Assembly (NCBI RefSeq): GCF_002837135.1
Contig: NZ_NWBQ01000038.1
Location: forward strand, 1-48,252
Direction of reading: 5' to 3'
Length of the DNA stretch: 48,252 nt
Source of the DNA: Macromonas bipunctata
Lineage (GTDB): Bacteria > Pseudomonadota > Gammaproteobacteria > Burkholderiales > Burkholderiaceae_C
Both the position numbers and the translations under genes were made by a program. Under the pieces are notes generated by a model that saw only the letters and a program-made list of their open reading frames with translations, was not told where the DNA came from and did not search any database. Numbering within the stretch: the stretch's first letter is position 1; each line of letters starts with the position of its first letter. Below are positions 22,758-31,787 of this stretch, piece by piece.

Positions 22758-23885
22758 TTAGCGTTTGAGCACCAGCCAGCCAAACGCACCCAGCGAGGCC
22801 AGCGAGTACAGCAGCGACGGCGACGCCGCCGCCAGCCACGGCTGCCACTGGCGCAGGTTGCCGATGTAGCCGAACACGTTGTTGAGCAGGAAGAAGCTGA
22901 TGCCGATCATGACCCCGGCAAAGACGTAGGCGGCCACGCCACCGCTGCGGAAATGCAGGTAGGCGAACGGCAGCGCCAGCACCACCATCACCAGGCAGCT
23001 TAGGGGGTAGAACACCTTGCGCCAGAACTCGATGGCGTAGCTCTGGGCGTTCTGGTTGTTGGCCTGCAGGTGCTGGATGCAGGTGAAGAGGTCGAGCGTG
23101 CGCATGCGGTCGGGCTTGAGCAGAGCCACCGACACCATGTCAGCGCTGATGTGGGTGGGCCAGTCGTACTGTGGCAGGGCCTGGGTCTCGATGTAGGCGG
23201 TACTGGCGGCCTGGGTGTGGAAGATGTGGCGTTGCACCTGTGCCAGCGCCCAGTGCGTGCGCCCGTCCGTGGCCACAATGCGCCCGCGCTGGGCCTGGGT
23301 GGTGGACAGCAGGCGCCCCTCGGGCGTGAACTCGAACAGGCGCACCTGCTCCAGTGTGCCGTCGGGCTGCAGCGCGCCCACGTTGACGGAGTATTGCCGC
23401 GCGTCGTCGCGCTCCTTGAGCCAAGCGCCGGTGCGCCCGATGCTGATGCCGCCCTTGAACTGGGCCTTGAGCAGCTGCGCCTGGCGGTCGGCCCACGGTG
23501 CCACGTAGTCGCCCATGGCAAAGGTCAGCACCACGAACACGGCGCCCAGGCCCAGCAGCAGGCGCAGTGCACGCCACGGCCCCAGCCCGCTGGTGCGCAG
23601 GATGGTGTATTCGGAGCTTTCGGCCAGCCGCGCCAGCACGAACACGGTGCCAATCAGCACCGAGATCGGCAGCAGCTCGTAGATGCGGTTGGGCGTGAAC
23701 AGCGTCACGTACCACAGCGCGTGCTGCAGGCCGTACACCAGCTCGGGGTTGAAGGGCGAGACGCGGCCCAGCGCCGAGAGTTCGTCCACCAGGTCAAAAA
23801 ACGAGAACAGGGCGATGAAGGCCAGCAGCACAAAGCCCACCGCGCGCAGGATTTCGCCATAGATGAGGCGGCGCATGGTTTTCAT
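22758..23885 (-). CDS. lptG: LPS export permease LptG
   Basis: The 375-residue inner-membrane protein is the LptG half of the LptB2FG lipopolysaccharide extractor. It has three membrane helices at the N-terminus, a periplasmic beta-jellyroll (about residues 125-270) and three helices at the C-terminus; RLIYGEILRAVGFVLLAFI, ILRTSGLGPWRALR and FAYLHFRSGGVAAYVF are family features. ATG at 23885 has GGAGGG upstream and overlaps the lptF stop (ATGA). An in-frame extension upstream is shadow of lptF. Confidence 0.96.
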   Translation of the reverse strand: MKTMRRLIYGEILRAVGFVLLAFIALFSFFDLVDELSALGRVSPFNPELVYGLQHALWYVTLFTPNRIYELLPISVLIGTVFVLARLAESSEYTILRTSGLGPWRALRLLLGLGAVFVVLTFAMGDYVAPWADRQAQLLKAQFKGGISIGRTGAWLKERDDARQYSVNVGALQPDGTLEQVRLFEFTPEGRLLSTTQAQRGRIVATDGRTHWALAQVQRHIFHTQAASTAYIETQALPQYDWPTHISADMVSVALLKPDRMRTLDLFTCIQHLQANNQNAQSYAIEFWRKVFYPLSCLVMVVLALPFAYLHFRSGGVAAYVFAGVMIGISFFLLNNVFGYIGNLRQWQPWLAAASPSLLYSLASLGAFGWLVLKR

Positions 23886-24988
23886 GGAGTGGCCCTCCAG
23901 CGTTGCAAAGCTTCCCAGGGGTGGGTCAGGCTCAGGTTGTGGTGGCGCAGCAGCAGCCACGCCACCGACAGCGCCAGCACGCTGCCGTGCAGGCCCAGCA
24001 TCAGCGGCCAGAAGCCCACCAGGCCCCGGCTGGCCCAGGTCTGCCCGACGTTGAGCAGGTTGTAGTAGCAGATGAAGGCAAACAGCATGAAGGCCAGGTT
24101 GCCGCCGCGCCCGGCGCGCGGGTTGCCCGCCGCCACCGCAATGCCCAGCACCGTGAAGTTGAGCGCGGTCAGCGCCATGCCGATGCGCCAGCCCAGTTCG
24201 GCCAGGCGCGCGCGGTCGGGGCGCTGCCACAGGCTGATGCTGGAGAGCGACTTGAGCTGCAGCTGGCCCGTCTGTGCGCTTGGCTTGTCGCCAATGCGCA
24301 GGCCGTAGCGCTCGAATTCGCTGATCTTGAGGCCGCCGTCGGGGGCGCGGTCCAGGCGCTGGCCGTGGTCGAGCACCAGGAACTGGCTGTCGTACAGCCA
24401 TTCGATGCGGCCCGCGCGGGCGGAGGTCACGCTTTCGCTGCCGTCGGGCTCCACGCTGGAGATGAAGACGTTGCGGCCTTCCCGGCCCTGGGTGCCGTCC
24501 TTGTCGATGAAGAACACGCGCCGGCCATCGGCCGATTCCTGGAACTGGCCCGGCGCCACGCGCTCCAGATCGCCCCGGCGCTCGTAACGGTCGGTCAACT
24601 GGTCGATCTGACGGTTGGCCCACGGCCAGACCCACAGCGTCAGCACCGTGACCGCCACCAGCACCGGCCACGCAAAGGCCAGCACCGGGCGCACCAGGTG
24701 CAGCACGCCCCTGCCACTGCCAAACCAGATCACCATCTCGCTGTCGCGGTACATGCGCGACAGGGTGGAGACAATGGCGATGAACAGCGCCAGCGTCAGC
24801 ACCATGGGCAGACGGCCCAGCACGGTGTAGGTCAGCACCAGCACGATCTCTTGCGGGTTGACGCTGCCCTTGTTGGCCAGCCCCAGCGTGCGGATGAGCA
24901 GCATAGTGATGACGATGGTGAACAGGATCAGCAAAGTGGCGCCGAAACTGCGGGCCAGCTCTTGCCGGACAGAGGAATGGAATAACAT
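23882..24988 (-). CDS. lptF: LPS export permease LptF
   Basis: The 368-residue protein is the LptF partner, starting MLFHSSVRQELARSFGATLL, with six membrane helices split around a periplasmic jellyroll. EMVIWFGSGRGVLHLVRPVL and GRGGNLAFMLFAFICYYNLL are recognisable family stretches. It is divergent from pepA with a 27-bp gap, the same neighbourhood as in many proteobacteria, so the promoters of the two units must overlap. Confidence 0.96.
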   Translation of the reverse strand: MLFHSSVRQELARSFGATLLILFTIVITMLLIRTLGLANKGSVNPQEIVLVLTYTVLGRLPMVLTLALFIAIVSTLSRMYRDSEMVIWFGSGRGVLHLVRPVLAFAWPVLVAVTVLTLWVWPWANRQIDQLTDRYERRGDLERVAPGQFQESADGRRVFFIDKDGTQGREGRNVFISSVEPDGSESVTSARAGRIEWLYDSQFLVLDHGQRLDRAPDGGLKISEFERYGLRIGDKPSAQTGQLQLKSLSSISLWQRPDRARLAELGWRIGMALTALNFTVLGIAVAAGNPRAGRGGNLAFMLFAFICYYNLLNVGQTWASRGLVGFWPLMLGLHGSVLALSVAWLLLRHHNLSLTHPWEALQRWRATP

Positions 24989-25015
24989 GTTGCGGTTCTA
25001 ATTTGGGTGTGTATT

Positions 25016-26620
25016 ATGGACTTTGAACTTCAAGACCTCGGTGGGTCGCAGGCAAGCGCGTTGGCGGTCGATGCGTGGGTGGTGTTGTGGCCGGATGCGT
25101 GCGGCCCGGTGGCGGCAGAAGCACCGGCGAGTGGCCCGCTGCACGACTGGGCGCAGGACGCCGTGGCGCAGCACGACATTGGGGCCGAAGTGGGCCAATG
25201 CCTGGTGGCGCACCGCCTGCCCGGCGTGCAGGCGCGCCGCGTGGTGCTGGTGCGCACCGGCGCGCAAAGCCCGGCCCAGATCCGCAAGGCCGTGGCGGCG
25301 GCCTGGGCGGCGCTGAAGTCGCCCGCACCCGCACGGCTGGGGCTGTACCTGGGTGCGGTGACGGGCCCGGCGCTGCAGGCGGCCATGCAGGCGCTGGCCG
25401 ATGCCTCGTACAGCTACACCACCACGCTGTCCAAGCCCAAGCCGCGCCAGCTGCAGCATGTGGTGCTCGCGGTGGCCGACAGCCTGGCCGTGCAAGGGGC
25501 GTTCGAGCGCGCCTGCGCCACGGTGCAGGGGGTGGAGCTGGCCAAGGAATGGGCCAACCGCCCCGGCAACCACGCCACGCCCACGCACCTGGCCACGGTG
25601 GCGCAGCAGCTGGGCAAGAAAAACCGCATGGCGGTGGAGGTGCTGGGCCCCAAGGAGGTGGCCAAGCTCGGCATGGGCGCGTTCCTGGCGGTGGCCCAGG
25701 GCTCGGAGCAGCCGCTGCGCTTCATCGTGCTCAAGTACCAGGGCGGCGCCAAGCACGACGCGCCGGTGGTGCTGGTGGGCAAGGGCATCACCTTTGACAC
25801 TGGCGGCATCTCGCTCAAGCCGGGACCGGAGATGGACGAGATGAAGTTCGACATGGGCGGCGCGGCCAGCGTGCTGGGCACCTTTGCCGCGCTGGCCGAG
25901 CTGCAGCCTGCCATCAACGTGGTGGGGCTGATTCCGGCCTGCGAGAACATGCCCGACGGCCGCGCCATCAAGCCCGGCGATGTGGTGACGAGCATGAGCG
26001 GCCAGACCATCGAGATCCTCAACACCGACGCCGAGGGGCGCCTGATCCTGTGCGACGCGCTGACCTACGCGCAACGCTTCAAGCCGCGCGCCGTGATCGA
26101 CATTGCCACCCTGACCGGGGCCTGCGTGATTGCGCTGGGCAGCGTGCGTGCGGGGTTGTTCTCGCCCGAGGACGAGTTGGCGCAGCACCTGACGGAAGCC
26201 GGTGCGGCGGCGCTGGATCCGTGCTGGCGCATGCCTCTGGACGACGAGTACGCCGAAGGGTTGAAGTCCAACTTTGCCGACATGGGCAACGTGGGTGGGC
26301 GCCCGGCGGGGGCGGTAACGGCGGCCAAGTTCCTGCAAAAGTTCACGCAGGGCCTGAACTGGGCGCACCTGGACATTGCCGGCGTGGCCTGGAAGGGGGG
26401 ACAGGCCAAGGGCGCCACCGGGCGCCCCGTGGCGCTGCTGGTGCAGTACCTGCTGGACGAGGCGGCGCGCATCCAGGCCCAGGCACCGGCCCGCGACAGC
26501 GCGCCCAGCCCCAAACTGGCCGCCAAGGCCAGCGCCAGAAAGGCCCACAGCGCCAGCAGCGAGGCCAAGAAAACCGACAAGGCCGCCAAGCCCGCCAAGA
26601 AACGCAAGGGCGCGGCTTGA
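25016..26620 (+). CDS. pepA: Leucyl aminopeptidase PepA with a basic C-terminal tail
   Basis: The 534-residue protein is an M17 metallo-aminopeptidase removing N-terminal residues from peptides. Metal and active-site motifs are GKGITFDTGGISLKPG, KFDMGGAASVLG and the signature NTDAEGRLILCDAL. The enzyme normally ends at about 490-500 residues; here about 40 more, rich in Lys, Ala, Ser and Pro (AKKTDKAAKPAKKRKGAA), follow. E. coli PepA also binds DNA in Xer recombination and gene control, so a histone-like tail could add DNA contact. GTG at 25007 is a weaker alternative start. holC overlaps its end. Confidence 0.96.
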   Translation: MDFELQDLGGSQASALAVDAWVVLWPDACGPVAAEAPASGPLHDWAQDAVAQHDIGAEVGQCLVAHRLPGVQARRVVLVRTGAQSPAQIRKAVAAAWAALKSPAPARLGLYLGAVTGPALQAAMQALADASYSYTTTLSKPKPRQLQHVVLAVADSLAVQGAFERACATVQGVELAKEWANRPGNHATPTHLATVAQQLGKKNRMAVEVLGPKEVAKLGMGAFLAVAQGSEQPLRFIVLKYQGGAKHDAPVVLVGKGITFDTGGISLKPGPEMDEMKFDMGGAASVLGTFAALAELQPAINVVGLIPACENMPDGRAIKPGDVVTSMSGQTIEILNTDAEGRLILCDALTYAQRFKPRAVIDIATLTGACVIALGSVRAGLFSPEDELAQHLTEAGAAALDPCWRMPLDDEYAEGLKSNFADMGNVGGRPAGAVTAAKFLQKFTQGLNWAHLDIAGVAWKGGQAKGATGRPVALLVQYLLDEAARIQAQAPARDSAPSPKLAAKASARKAHSASSEAKKTDKAAKPAKKRKGAA

Positions 26621-27078
26621 GCGCCACCACTGCCGCGAACGCCGCCACACCCGAGGTGGCGTTCCACTTCAACGTGGCCGACCGCATGGACTACCTGTGC
26701 CGCCTGCTGCGCAAGGTGCTGGCGGCACAGCGTCAGGCCCTGGTGCTGGTGCCAGAGTCGATGCTGGAGACGCTGGACCGCGGCTTGTGGACGTTTTCTC
26801 AGCAGGACTTTGTGCCGCACGCGTTGGCGTCGGCGCCGGAGCTGGTGCGGATGCGTTCCCCTGTGCTGCTGGCCAGCGCGCCGTGCGAGGTGGCGCACGC
26901 CGACGTGCTCATCAACACCTTGCCGGAGGTGCCGGCGGGGTTTGAGCGCTTTGCGCGCGTGCTGGAGATCGTGGGCCTGGACGAGGCGGAGCGCCACAGT
27001 GCGCGGCAACGCTGGCGCTGGTACAGCGGGCAAGGCTACACCTTGGTGCGCCACGACGTGGCCCAACGCGGGGTGTAG
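26617..27078 (+). CDS. holC: DNA polymerase III chi subunit
   Basis: The 153-residue protein is HolC, the clamp-loader subunit that touches SSB. VAFHFNVADRMDYLCRLLRK and LWTFSQQDFVPHALA, then SPVLLASAPCEVAHADVLINT are family features. The start is most likely TTG at 26617, which overlaps the pepA stop (TTGA); the first in-frame ATG would cut off the conserved first strand. pepA-holC coupling is the usual order, but valS, which often follows, is replaced by a convergent hydrolase gene. Confidence 0.9.
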   Translation: MSATTAANAATPEVAFHFNVADRMDYLCRLLRKVLAAQRQALVLVPESMLETLDRGLWTFSQQDFVPHALASAPELVRMRSPVLLASAPCEVAHADVLINTLPEVPAGFERFARVLEIVGLDEAERHSARQRWRWYSGQGYTLVRHDVAQRGV

Positions 27079-27084
27079 TGGGGC

Positions 27085-27864
27085 TCAGGAGGCGTCGAGC
27101 GGCCGGTCGTAGAAGAAGATGTGCTGGCCCACCTGCTGGGCCAGCCGCATCTGGCGCGTCCAGCCTGGCGGCCGGATGGACTGGCTGTGGAAGTGGGTGC
27201 TGGCCTCCAGCTGGCGCACCCGCTCACCGCCCAGAAACGCCTGTGCCACGCGCACACTTTCGTCCCAATCCGGGCCTTGTGGCTTGGCGCGGCGCTTGCT
27301 GGGCTGACCCGTCCAGGAAAACTGGGCCGGGGCATAGACCACCTGGCACACCGACTTGCCCCAGGTGCCCGCCTGCACCCGGTTCAGCGTGATCTGTGCC
27401 ACCGCCAGCTTGCCCACTCTGGGCTCGCCCCGGGCCTCGTGGTAGATGTTGCGCGCCAGGCACTGAAAGTCCTGGCGCTTGAGCGCCATGCGCCGTTGGA
27501 TGCGGTAGGTACTGGGCCGCACAGGCCGGGCGCGCTTCTTGAGAACGGTGCGCACACGTTGCGGCACCGCCGACGGCGTACGGGCAGCCGACACCATGCG
27601 CCCTGCGGCGGATCGCCGTGGCGGCTGGGACAGGACGGCGGGTGCCTGGCGCTGCCGGAGCTTGACCCCGGGCTTGGCCGTGGTCTGGGATCGAGTCGCA
27701 TGGCGCTTGGGGCTTGCCTGGGTGGCCTTGGCGGAGCTCGCTGCCGGTGCGTGACCTGCGCGCTGCGCCGCCTGGGCCAGGGCACCGTGGCCGCACAGGG
27801 CAGCGGCCAGCAGCAACGGCCACACGCCGCACCGCAAGCGGTGAAGAACAGCTGGTTTCATCAT
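27085..27864 (-). CDS. Secreted SleB-type cell wall hydrolase
   Basis: The 259-residue protein has a signal peptide (MKPAVLHRLRCGVWPLLLAA, cleavage near ALA), a basic low-complexity linker of about 100 residues rich in Arg, Ala, Pro and Ser, and a C-terminal hydrolase_2 domain with ARNIYHEARGEPRVGKLAVA and RAKPQGPDWDESVRVA. The glutamate in YHEARGE is the likely catalytic residue of these lytic transglycosylase-like enzymes. Two adjacent ATGs at 27864 and 27861 are both possible starts; no clear ribosome binding site is seen. It ends 6 bp from holC, convergent. Confidence 0.85.
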   Translation of the reverse strand: MMKPAVLHRLRCGVWPLLLAAALCGHGALAQAAQRAGHAPAASSAKATQASPKRHATRSQTTAKPGVKLRQRQAPAVLSQPPRRSAAGRMVSAARTPSAVPQRVRTVLKKRARPVRPSTYRIQRRMALKRQDFQCLARNIYHEARGEPRVGKLAVAQITLNRVQAGTWGKSVCQVVYAPAQFSWTGQPSKRRAKPQGPDWDESVRVAQAFLGGERVRQLEASTHFHSQSIRPPGWTRQMRLAQQVGQHIFFYDRPLDAS

Positions 27865-27906
27865 GGGCCGGAATGGTAACCGGTGCGATACCGGACAATC
27901 GGCCGC

Positions 27907-28674
27907 ATGCAAACCTTGTTGACTTACGATCATTACGGCTACGCGGCGGTGGCCTTGCTGGGCACGCTGCTGGCATTGTGGATCGTGGCCTGGGCCATGC
28001 GGGTGCCACGCTGGCAGGCCAGCTTGCACGCGCTGCGCGGTGTGGTACCGCCCTTCATCAACATCACCGGGGTGCTGTTTGGCCTGACGCTGGCCTTCGT
28101 GGCCAACGACACCTGGAACGCGCACGACCGTGCCACCAACGCTGTGTTCCGCGAGGCCGATGCCCTGCGCAGCCTGGTGGTGCTGAGCGCCCGGGTGCAA
28201 GATCCGCTGCTGCAGCACCGCTTGCACTTGGACTTGCGCGCCTACGCGCAGGCCAGCGTGGCCGAATGGCCGTTGCTGGCGCGGCGCCAGTCCAGCGCGG
28301 CGGTGGCCGACCAGGCCGACGCGCTGTTGCTGTTGCTGGGCAGCCCCCAGATCACGGCAGCGGCAGGGCCGCAAGTGCAGGCGCTGATGCTGCAAAAGGC
28401 CTCCAGCATGCGCGACGAGCGCAACCTGCGTGTGGGCCTGAGCCAGATCCACATCAACCCGCTCAAGTGGCTGGCAATGGCGTTTCTGGGGCTGTTGACA
28501 CTGTTGGCGGTGGCGCTGGTGCATGTGGAACACCCCCGCGCCGCCACCGCCGCGATGGTGCTGTTTGCGCTCTCGGCGGCGCCCACGGCCGCGATCGTGC
28601 TGGTGCAGGGCAACCCGTTCCAGCACCCGGTGGCGGTGTCGGCGGCGCCGTTGCTGGCGGCCATTGCACCGTGA
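27907..28674 (+). CDS. DUF4239 membrane protein
   Basis: The 255-residue protein has two N-terminal membrane helices (around 10-30 and 45-65, with PPFINITGVLFGLTLAFVAND), a helical soluble middle part, and two C-terminal helices starting LKWLAMAFLGLLTLLAVALV and AATAAMVLFALSAAPTAAIV. This is the layout of DUF4239, distantly related to bestrophin-like channels; its role is unknown. ATG at 27907 is preferred over an ATG eight codons upstream. It is divergent from the SleB-type gene. Confidence 0.8.
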   Translation: MQTLLTYDHYGYAAVALLGTLLALWIVAWAMRVPRWQASLHALRGVVPPFINITGVLFGLTLAFVANDTWNAHDRATNAVFREADALRSLVVLSARVQDPLLQHRLHLDLRAYAQASVAEWPLLARRQSSAAVADQADALLLLLGSPQITAAAGPQVQALMLQKASSMRDERNLRVGLSQIHINPLKWLAMAFLGLLTLLAVALVHVEHPRAATAAMVLFALSAAPTAAIVLVQGNPFQHPVAVSAAPLLAAIAP

Positions 28675-28712
28675 GGCACGCTGGCCGCGCGGATGGGTAG
28701 TTGACCGCAGCG

Positions 28713-31700
28713 TCAGTGCGCCGGGGCTGCGCCCGGCGTGGCCAGGCGGAACCACCAGGCGTACAGCGCGGGCACGAACAGCAGCGTGATGACGGTGCCC
28801 ACCGCCACGCCGCCAATCAGCACATAGGCCAGCGGGCCCCAGAAGCTGTCCTGCGTCAGCGGGATGAAGGCCAGCACGGCGGCCAACGCCGTCAGCACCA
28901 CCGGGCGCGAGCGTTGCACGGCGGCTTCCACCACGCCGTCGAAGGGGGGCATGCCGGCCTCGAAGTTGTCGGCCACCTGCTGCGTCAGGATCAGCGTGTT
29001 GCGCATCAGGATGCCCGCCAGCCCGGTCAGGCCCAGCAGCGCCACAAAGCCGAACGGCTGCCCGAACAGCAGCAGCGCCAGCACCGCGCCAATCAGGCCC
29101 AGCGGCGCCGTGGCCACCACCATGAAGATGCCCGAGAACGAGCGCATCTGCAGCATGATGAAGATCAGCATGAAGGCCAGCATGGCCGGTTGCAGTTTCT
29201 GGATCGAGGCGTTGGCCTTGCCGGATTGCTCGACCGAACCGGCGGTGTCGATGCGGTAGCCCGCAGGCAGCTGGGCGCGCAGCCCGGCCAGGGCTTGTTC
29301 CACGGCGGCGGTGACGTCGTTGGGCTGGGCGCCTTGGATGTCGGCCTGCACCGCAATGTAGGGTTGGCGGTTGTAGCGCTTGATGACGGGATCCTCGAAG
29401 CGCACCTCCAGCTGGCCGAGCTGGCCCAGCGGCAGTTTCTTGCCGTCCTGGGTGCGGATCTCGACCGTGTGCAGGGTGTCGGCGTCGAGGCGGCGGCCCG
29501 CTTCGGTGGCGCGCGCCACCACGTTGACGGTGCGGATGTCCTGGCGCGCCTGTGTCACCACCACGCCGTCGAGCTGGAATTGCAGCTGCTGCGCCACGTC
29601 CTGCGGCGTCAGGCCCAGCAGGCGCAGGCGCTCAGGTTCCATGGCCAGGTGCAGGGCAGGGGTGCGGTTGTCCCATTCCAGGTGCGGATCGACCACGTTG
29701 GGGTGGGCGGCCATGACGTTGCGCACCTGGTGCGCGATCTCGCGCAGCTTGACCAGGTCCGGCCCCAGCACACGGAACGCCACCGGCCAGATCACCGGCG
29801 GGCCGTACAGCAGCCGGTACACGCGCACGCGCGCCTCGGGGAACGCGCCGGCGGCAATCTGGTCGTTGAGCGCCTGCATCACACGCTCACGCGCGGCCAC
29901 GTCGTGCGTGACGGCCAGCACCTTGGCAAAGGCCGGGTCCGGTGGCTCGGGGTTGGCCGAGATGAAGAAGCGCGGCGCGCCCGCGCCCACATACGTCGAC
30001 AAGGTCTTGACCTCCTCCATCGGGTTGAGGATGGCCTCGATCTTGCGCACGGTGCGGTTGGACGCCTCCACGCTGCTGCCCGGAGGCTGGTAGATGCTGA
30101 CGAGCACCTCGGTGCGGTCGGAGCCGGGGAAGAATTGTTTTTCGACCAGCAGCGCCATGCCCGCCACCGACAGCGCCAGCAGGCCCACCGTGGCACCGAC
30201 CACGGTCTTGCGGTAGGTGACGCACCACGTCACCACCGCACGCAGGCGGCGGTACAGGGGGGTGTGGTAGATGCCGTCGTGGCCGTGCTGGTGCGCCTTG
30301 TCCACCTCGGGCAGCATCTTGACGCCCAGGTACGGCACGAACGTGACCGCCACCAGCCACGACACCAGCAGTGCAATCCCGAGCACCCAAAAAATGTTGC
30401 CCGCGTATTCGCCCACGCCAGAGCGTGCAAAACCAATCGGGAAGAAACCGGCCACCGTCACCAGCGTGCCAAACAGCATGGGCGCAGCGGTCACGCTCCA
30501 GGCGTAGGCGGCGGCGCGGATGCGGTCCCAGCCTTCTTCCATTTTCACCAGCATCATTTCCACGGCGATGATGGCGTCGTCCACCAGCAGCCCCAGCGCA
30601 ATGATGAGTGCGCCCAGCGTGATGCGGTCCAGGTTGATGCCCATCAGCAGCATCACCAAAAAGGTGATGCCCAGCGTGAGCGGCACCGCAATGCCCACGA
30701 TCAGCCCGGCCTTGACGCCGATGGCCAGCATGCTGATGGCCACCACCACCGCCACCGCGACCAGGAACTTGACCTGGAACAGGTTGACCGCGCCCTTGAT
30801 GGCGTCGGCCTGGTTGGTCAGCACCTCCAGCGACAGGCCCAGCGGCAGCGCGGCGCGTTCGGCGGCCAGGAAGGCGTCGAGCCGCTCGCCCAGCGCCAGA
30901 CCGTTGTGGCCTTTTTGCATGACCACGCCCAGCAGCAACGCATCCTGGCCGCGCGAGCGCACCAGGTAGGACGGCGGGTCTTCGTAGCCCCGGTGTACGG
31001 TGGCGATGTCGGAGAGCTTGAACACGCGCTGGCCCACGCGCAGCGGCACGGCGGCGAGCTGTTCGGGGTCGGCCAGGTCGGCGTCCAGGCGCAGGTACAG
31101 GCGCGGCCCCAAGGTTTCCATGCGCCCGGCGGGTTGCAGCCGGTTGTGCGCGCCAATGGCGTCGAACACGGCCTGCGGGCTCAGGCCCAGGTTGTTGAGC
31201 TGGGCGGCGTTGAATTCGATGAACACGCGCTCGGCGCGCTCGCCCAGCAGCACGGCCTTTTGCACGCCAGGCACGCGCTGCAGCCGGTCGCGGATGTGTT
31301 CGGCCTCGCGGCTGAGTTCGCGCAGCGGCAGGCCCGGTGCGGTCACGGCGATCAGCTTGAAGTACACATCGCCAAAGTCGTCGTTGACGAATGGGCCGAT
31401 GACGCCAGCGGGCAGTTGCGCGGCCTCGTCCTGCATGCGCTTGCGCACCTGGTAGAACAGCTCGGGGATCTGGCGCTGCGGCGTGTAGTCCTCGAACTCC
31501 ACCTGCAGCGTGGCCTGGCCGGGGCGGATGGTGGTGTCGATGCGGTAGAGGTTCTCGACTTCCTGCAGGCGTTTTTCGAGGCGGTCCACCACCTGCTCCT
31601 GCAGCTGTTGCGGCGTGGCGCCGGGCCATTGGGCCGTGACCATCATCACGCGCACGGTGAAGGCGGGGTCTTCGGCGCGGCCCAGCGCCACAAAGGCGTA

Positions 31701-31787
31701 CATGCCCGCGAACACCGCCAGGATCAGGAAGAACAGCGTGACGGCGCGCTCGCGCACCGCCAGCGCCGAGAGGTTGAAGGCCATCAT
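28713..31787 (-). CDS. RND efflux transporter, inner-membrane pump
   Basis: The 1024-residue AcrB-like proton-driven pump shows the two six-helix halves. The N-terminal helix is followed by FTVRVMMVTAQWPGATPQQL; the proton-relay acidic pair is in ALGLLVDDAIIAVEMM, and the second half has the conserved GLTGLAGILMRNTLIL. The VEM variant of the relay motif points to the acriflavine-type subgroup rather than classical AcrB; the substrate cannot be read from sequence. Start overlaps the adaptor stop (ATGA). No outer-membrane channel gene or local regulator is adjacent. Confidence 0.93.
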   Translation of the reverse strand: MMAFNLSALAVRERAVTLFFLILAVFAGMYAFVALGRAEDPAFTVRVMMVTAQWPGATPQQLQEQVVDRLEKRLQEVENLYRIDTTIRPGQATLQVEFEDYTPQRQIPELFYQVRKRMQDEAAQLPAGVIGPFVNDDFGDVYFKLIAVTAPGLPLRELSREAEHIRDRLQRVPGVQKAVLLGERAERVFIEFNAAQLNNLGLSPQAVFDAIGAHNRLQPAGRMETLGPRLYLRLDADLADPEQLAAVPLRVGQRVFKLSDIATVHRGYEDPPSYLVRSRGQDALLLGVVMQKGHNGLALGERLDAFLAAERAALPLGLSLEVLTNQADAIKGAVNLFQVKFLVAVAVVVAISMLAIGVKAGLIVGIAVPLTLGITFLVMLLMGINLDRITLGALIIALGLLVDDAIIAVEMMLVKMEEGWDRIRAAAYAWSVTAAPMLFGTLVTVAGFFPIGFARSGVGEYAGNIFWVLGIALLVSWLVAVTFVPYLGVKMLPEVDKAHQHGHDGIYHTPLYRRLRAVVTWCVTYRKTVVGATVGLLALSVAGMALLVEKQFFPGSDRTEVLVSIYQPPGSSVEASNRTVRKIEAILNPMEEVKTLSTYVGAGAPRFFISANPEPPDPAFAKVLAVTHDVAARERVMQALNDQIAAGAFPEARVRVYRLLYGPPVIWPVAFRVLGPDLVKLREIAHQVRNVMAAHPNVVDPHLEWDNRTPALHLAMEPERLRLLGLTPQDVAQQLQFQLDGVVVTQARQDIRTVNVVARATEAGRRLDADTLHTVEIRTQDGKKLPLGQLGQLEVRFEDPVIKRYNRQPYIAVQADIQGAQPNDVTAAVEQALAGLRAQLPAGYRIDTAGSVEQSGKANASIQKLQPAMLAFMLIFIMLQMRSFSGIFMVVATAPLGLIGAVLALLLFGQPFGFVALLGLTGLAGILMRNTLILTQQVADNFEAGMPPFDGVVEAAVQRSRPVVLTALAAVLAFIPLTQDSFWGPLAYVLIGGVAVGTVITLLFVPALYAWWFRLATPGAAPAH

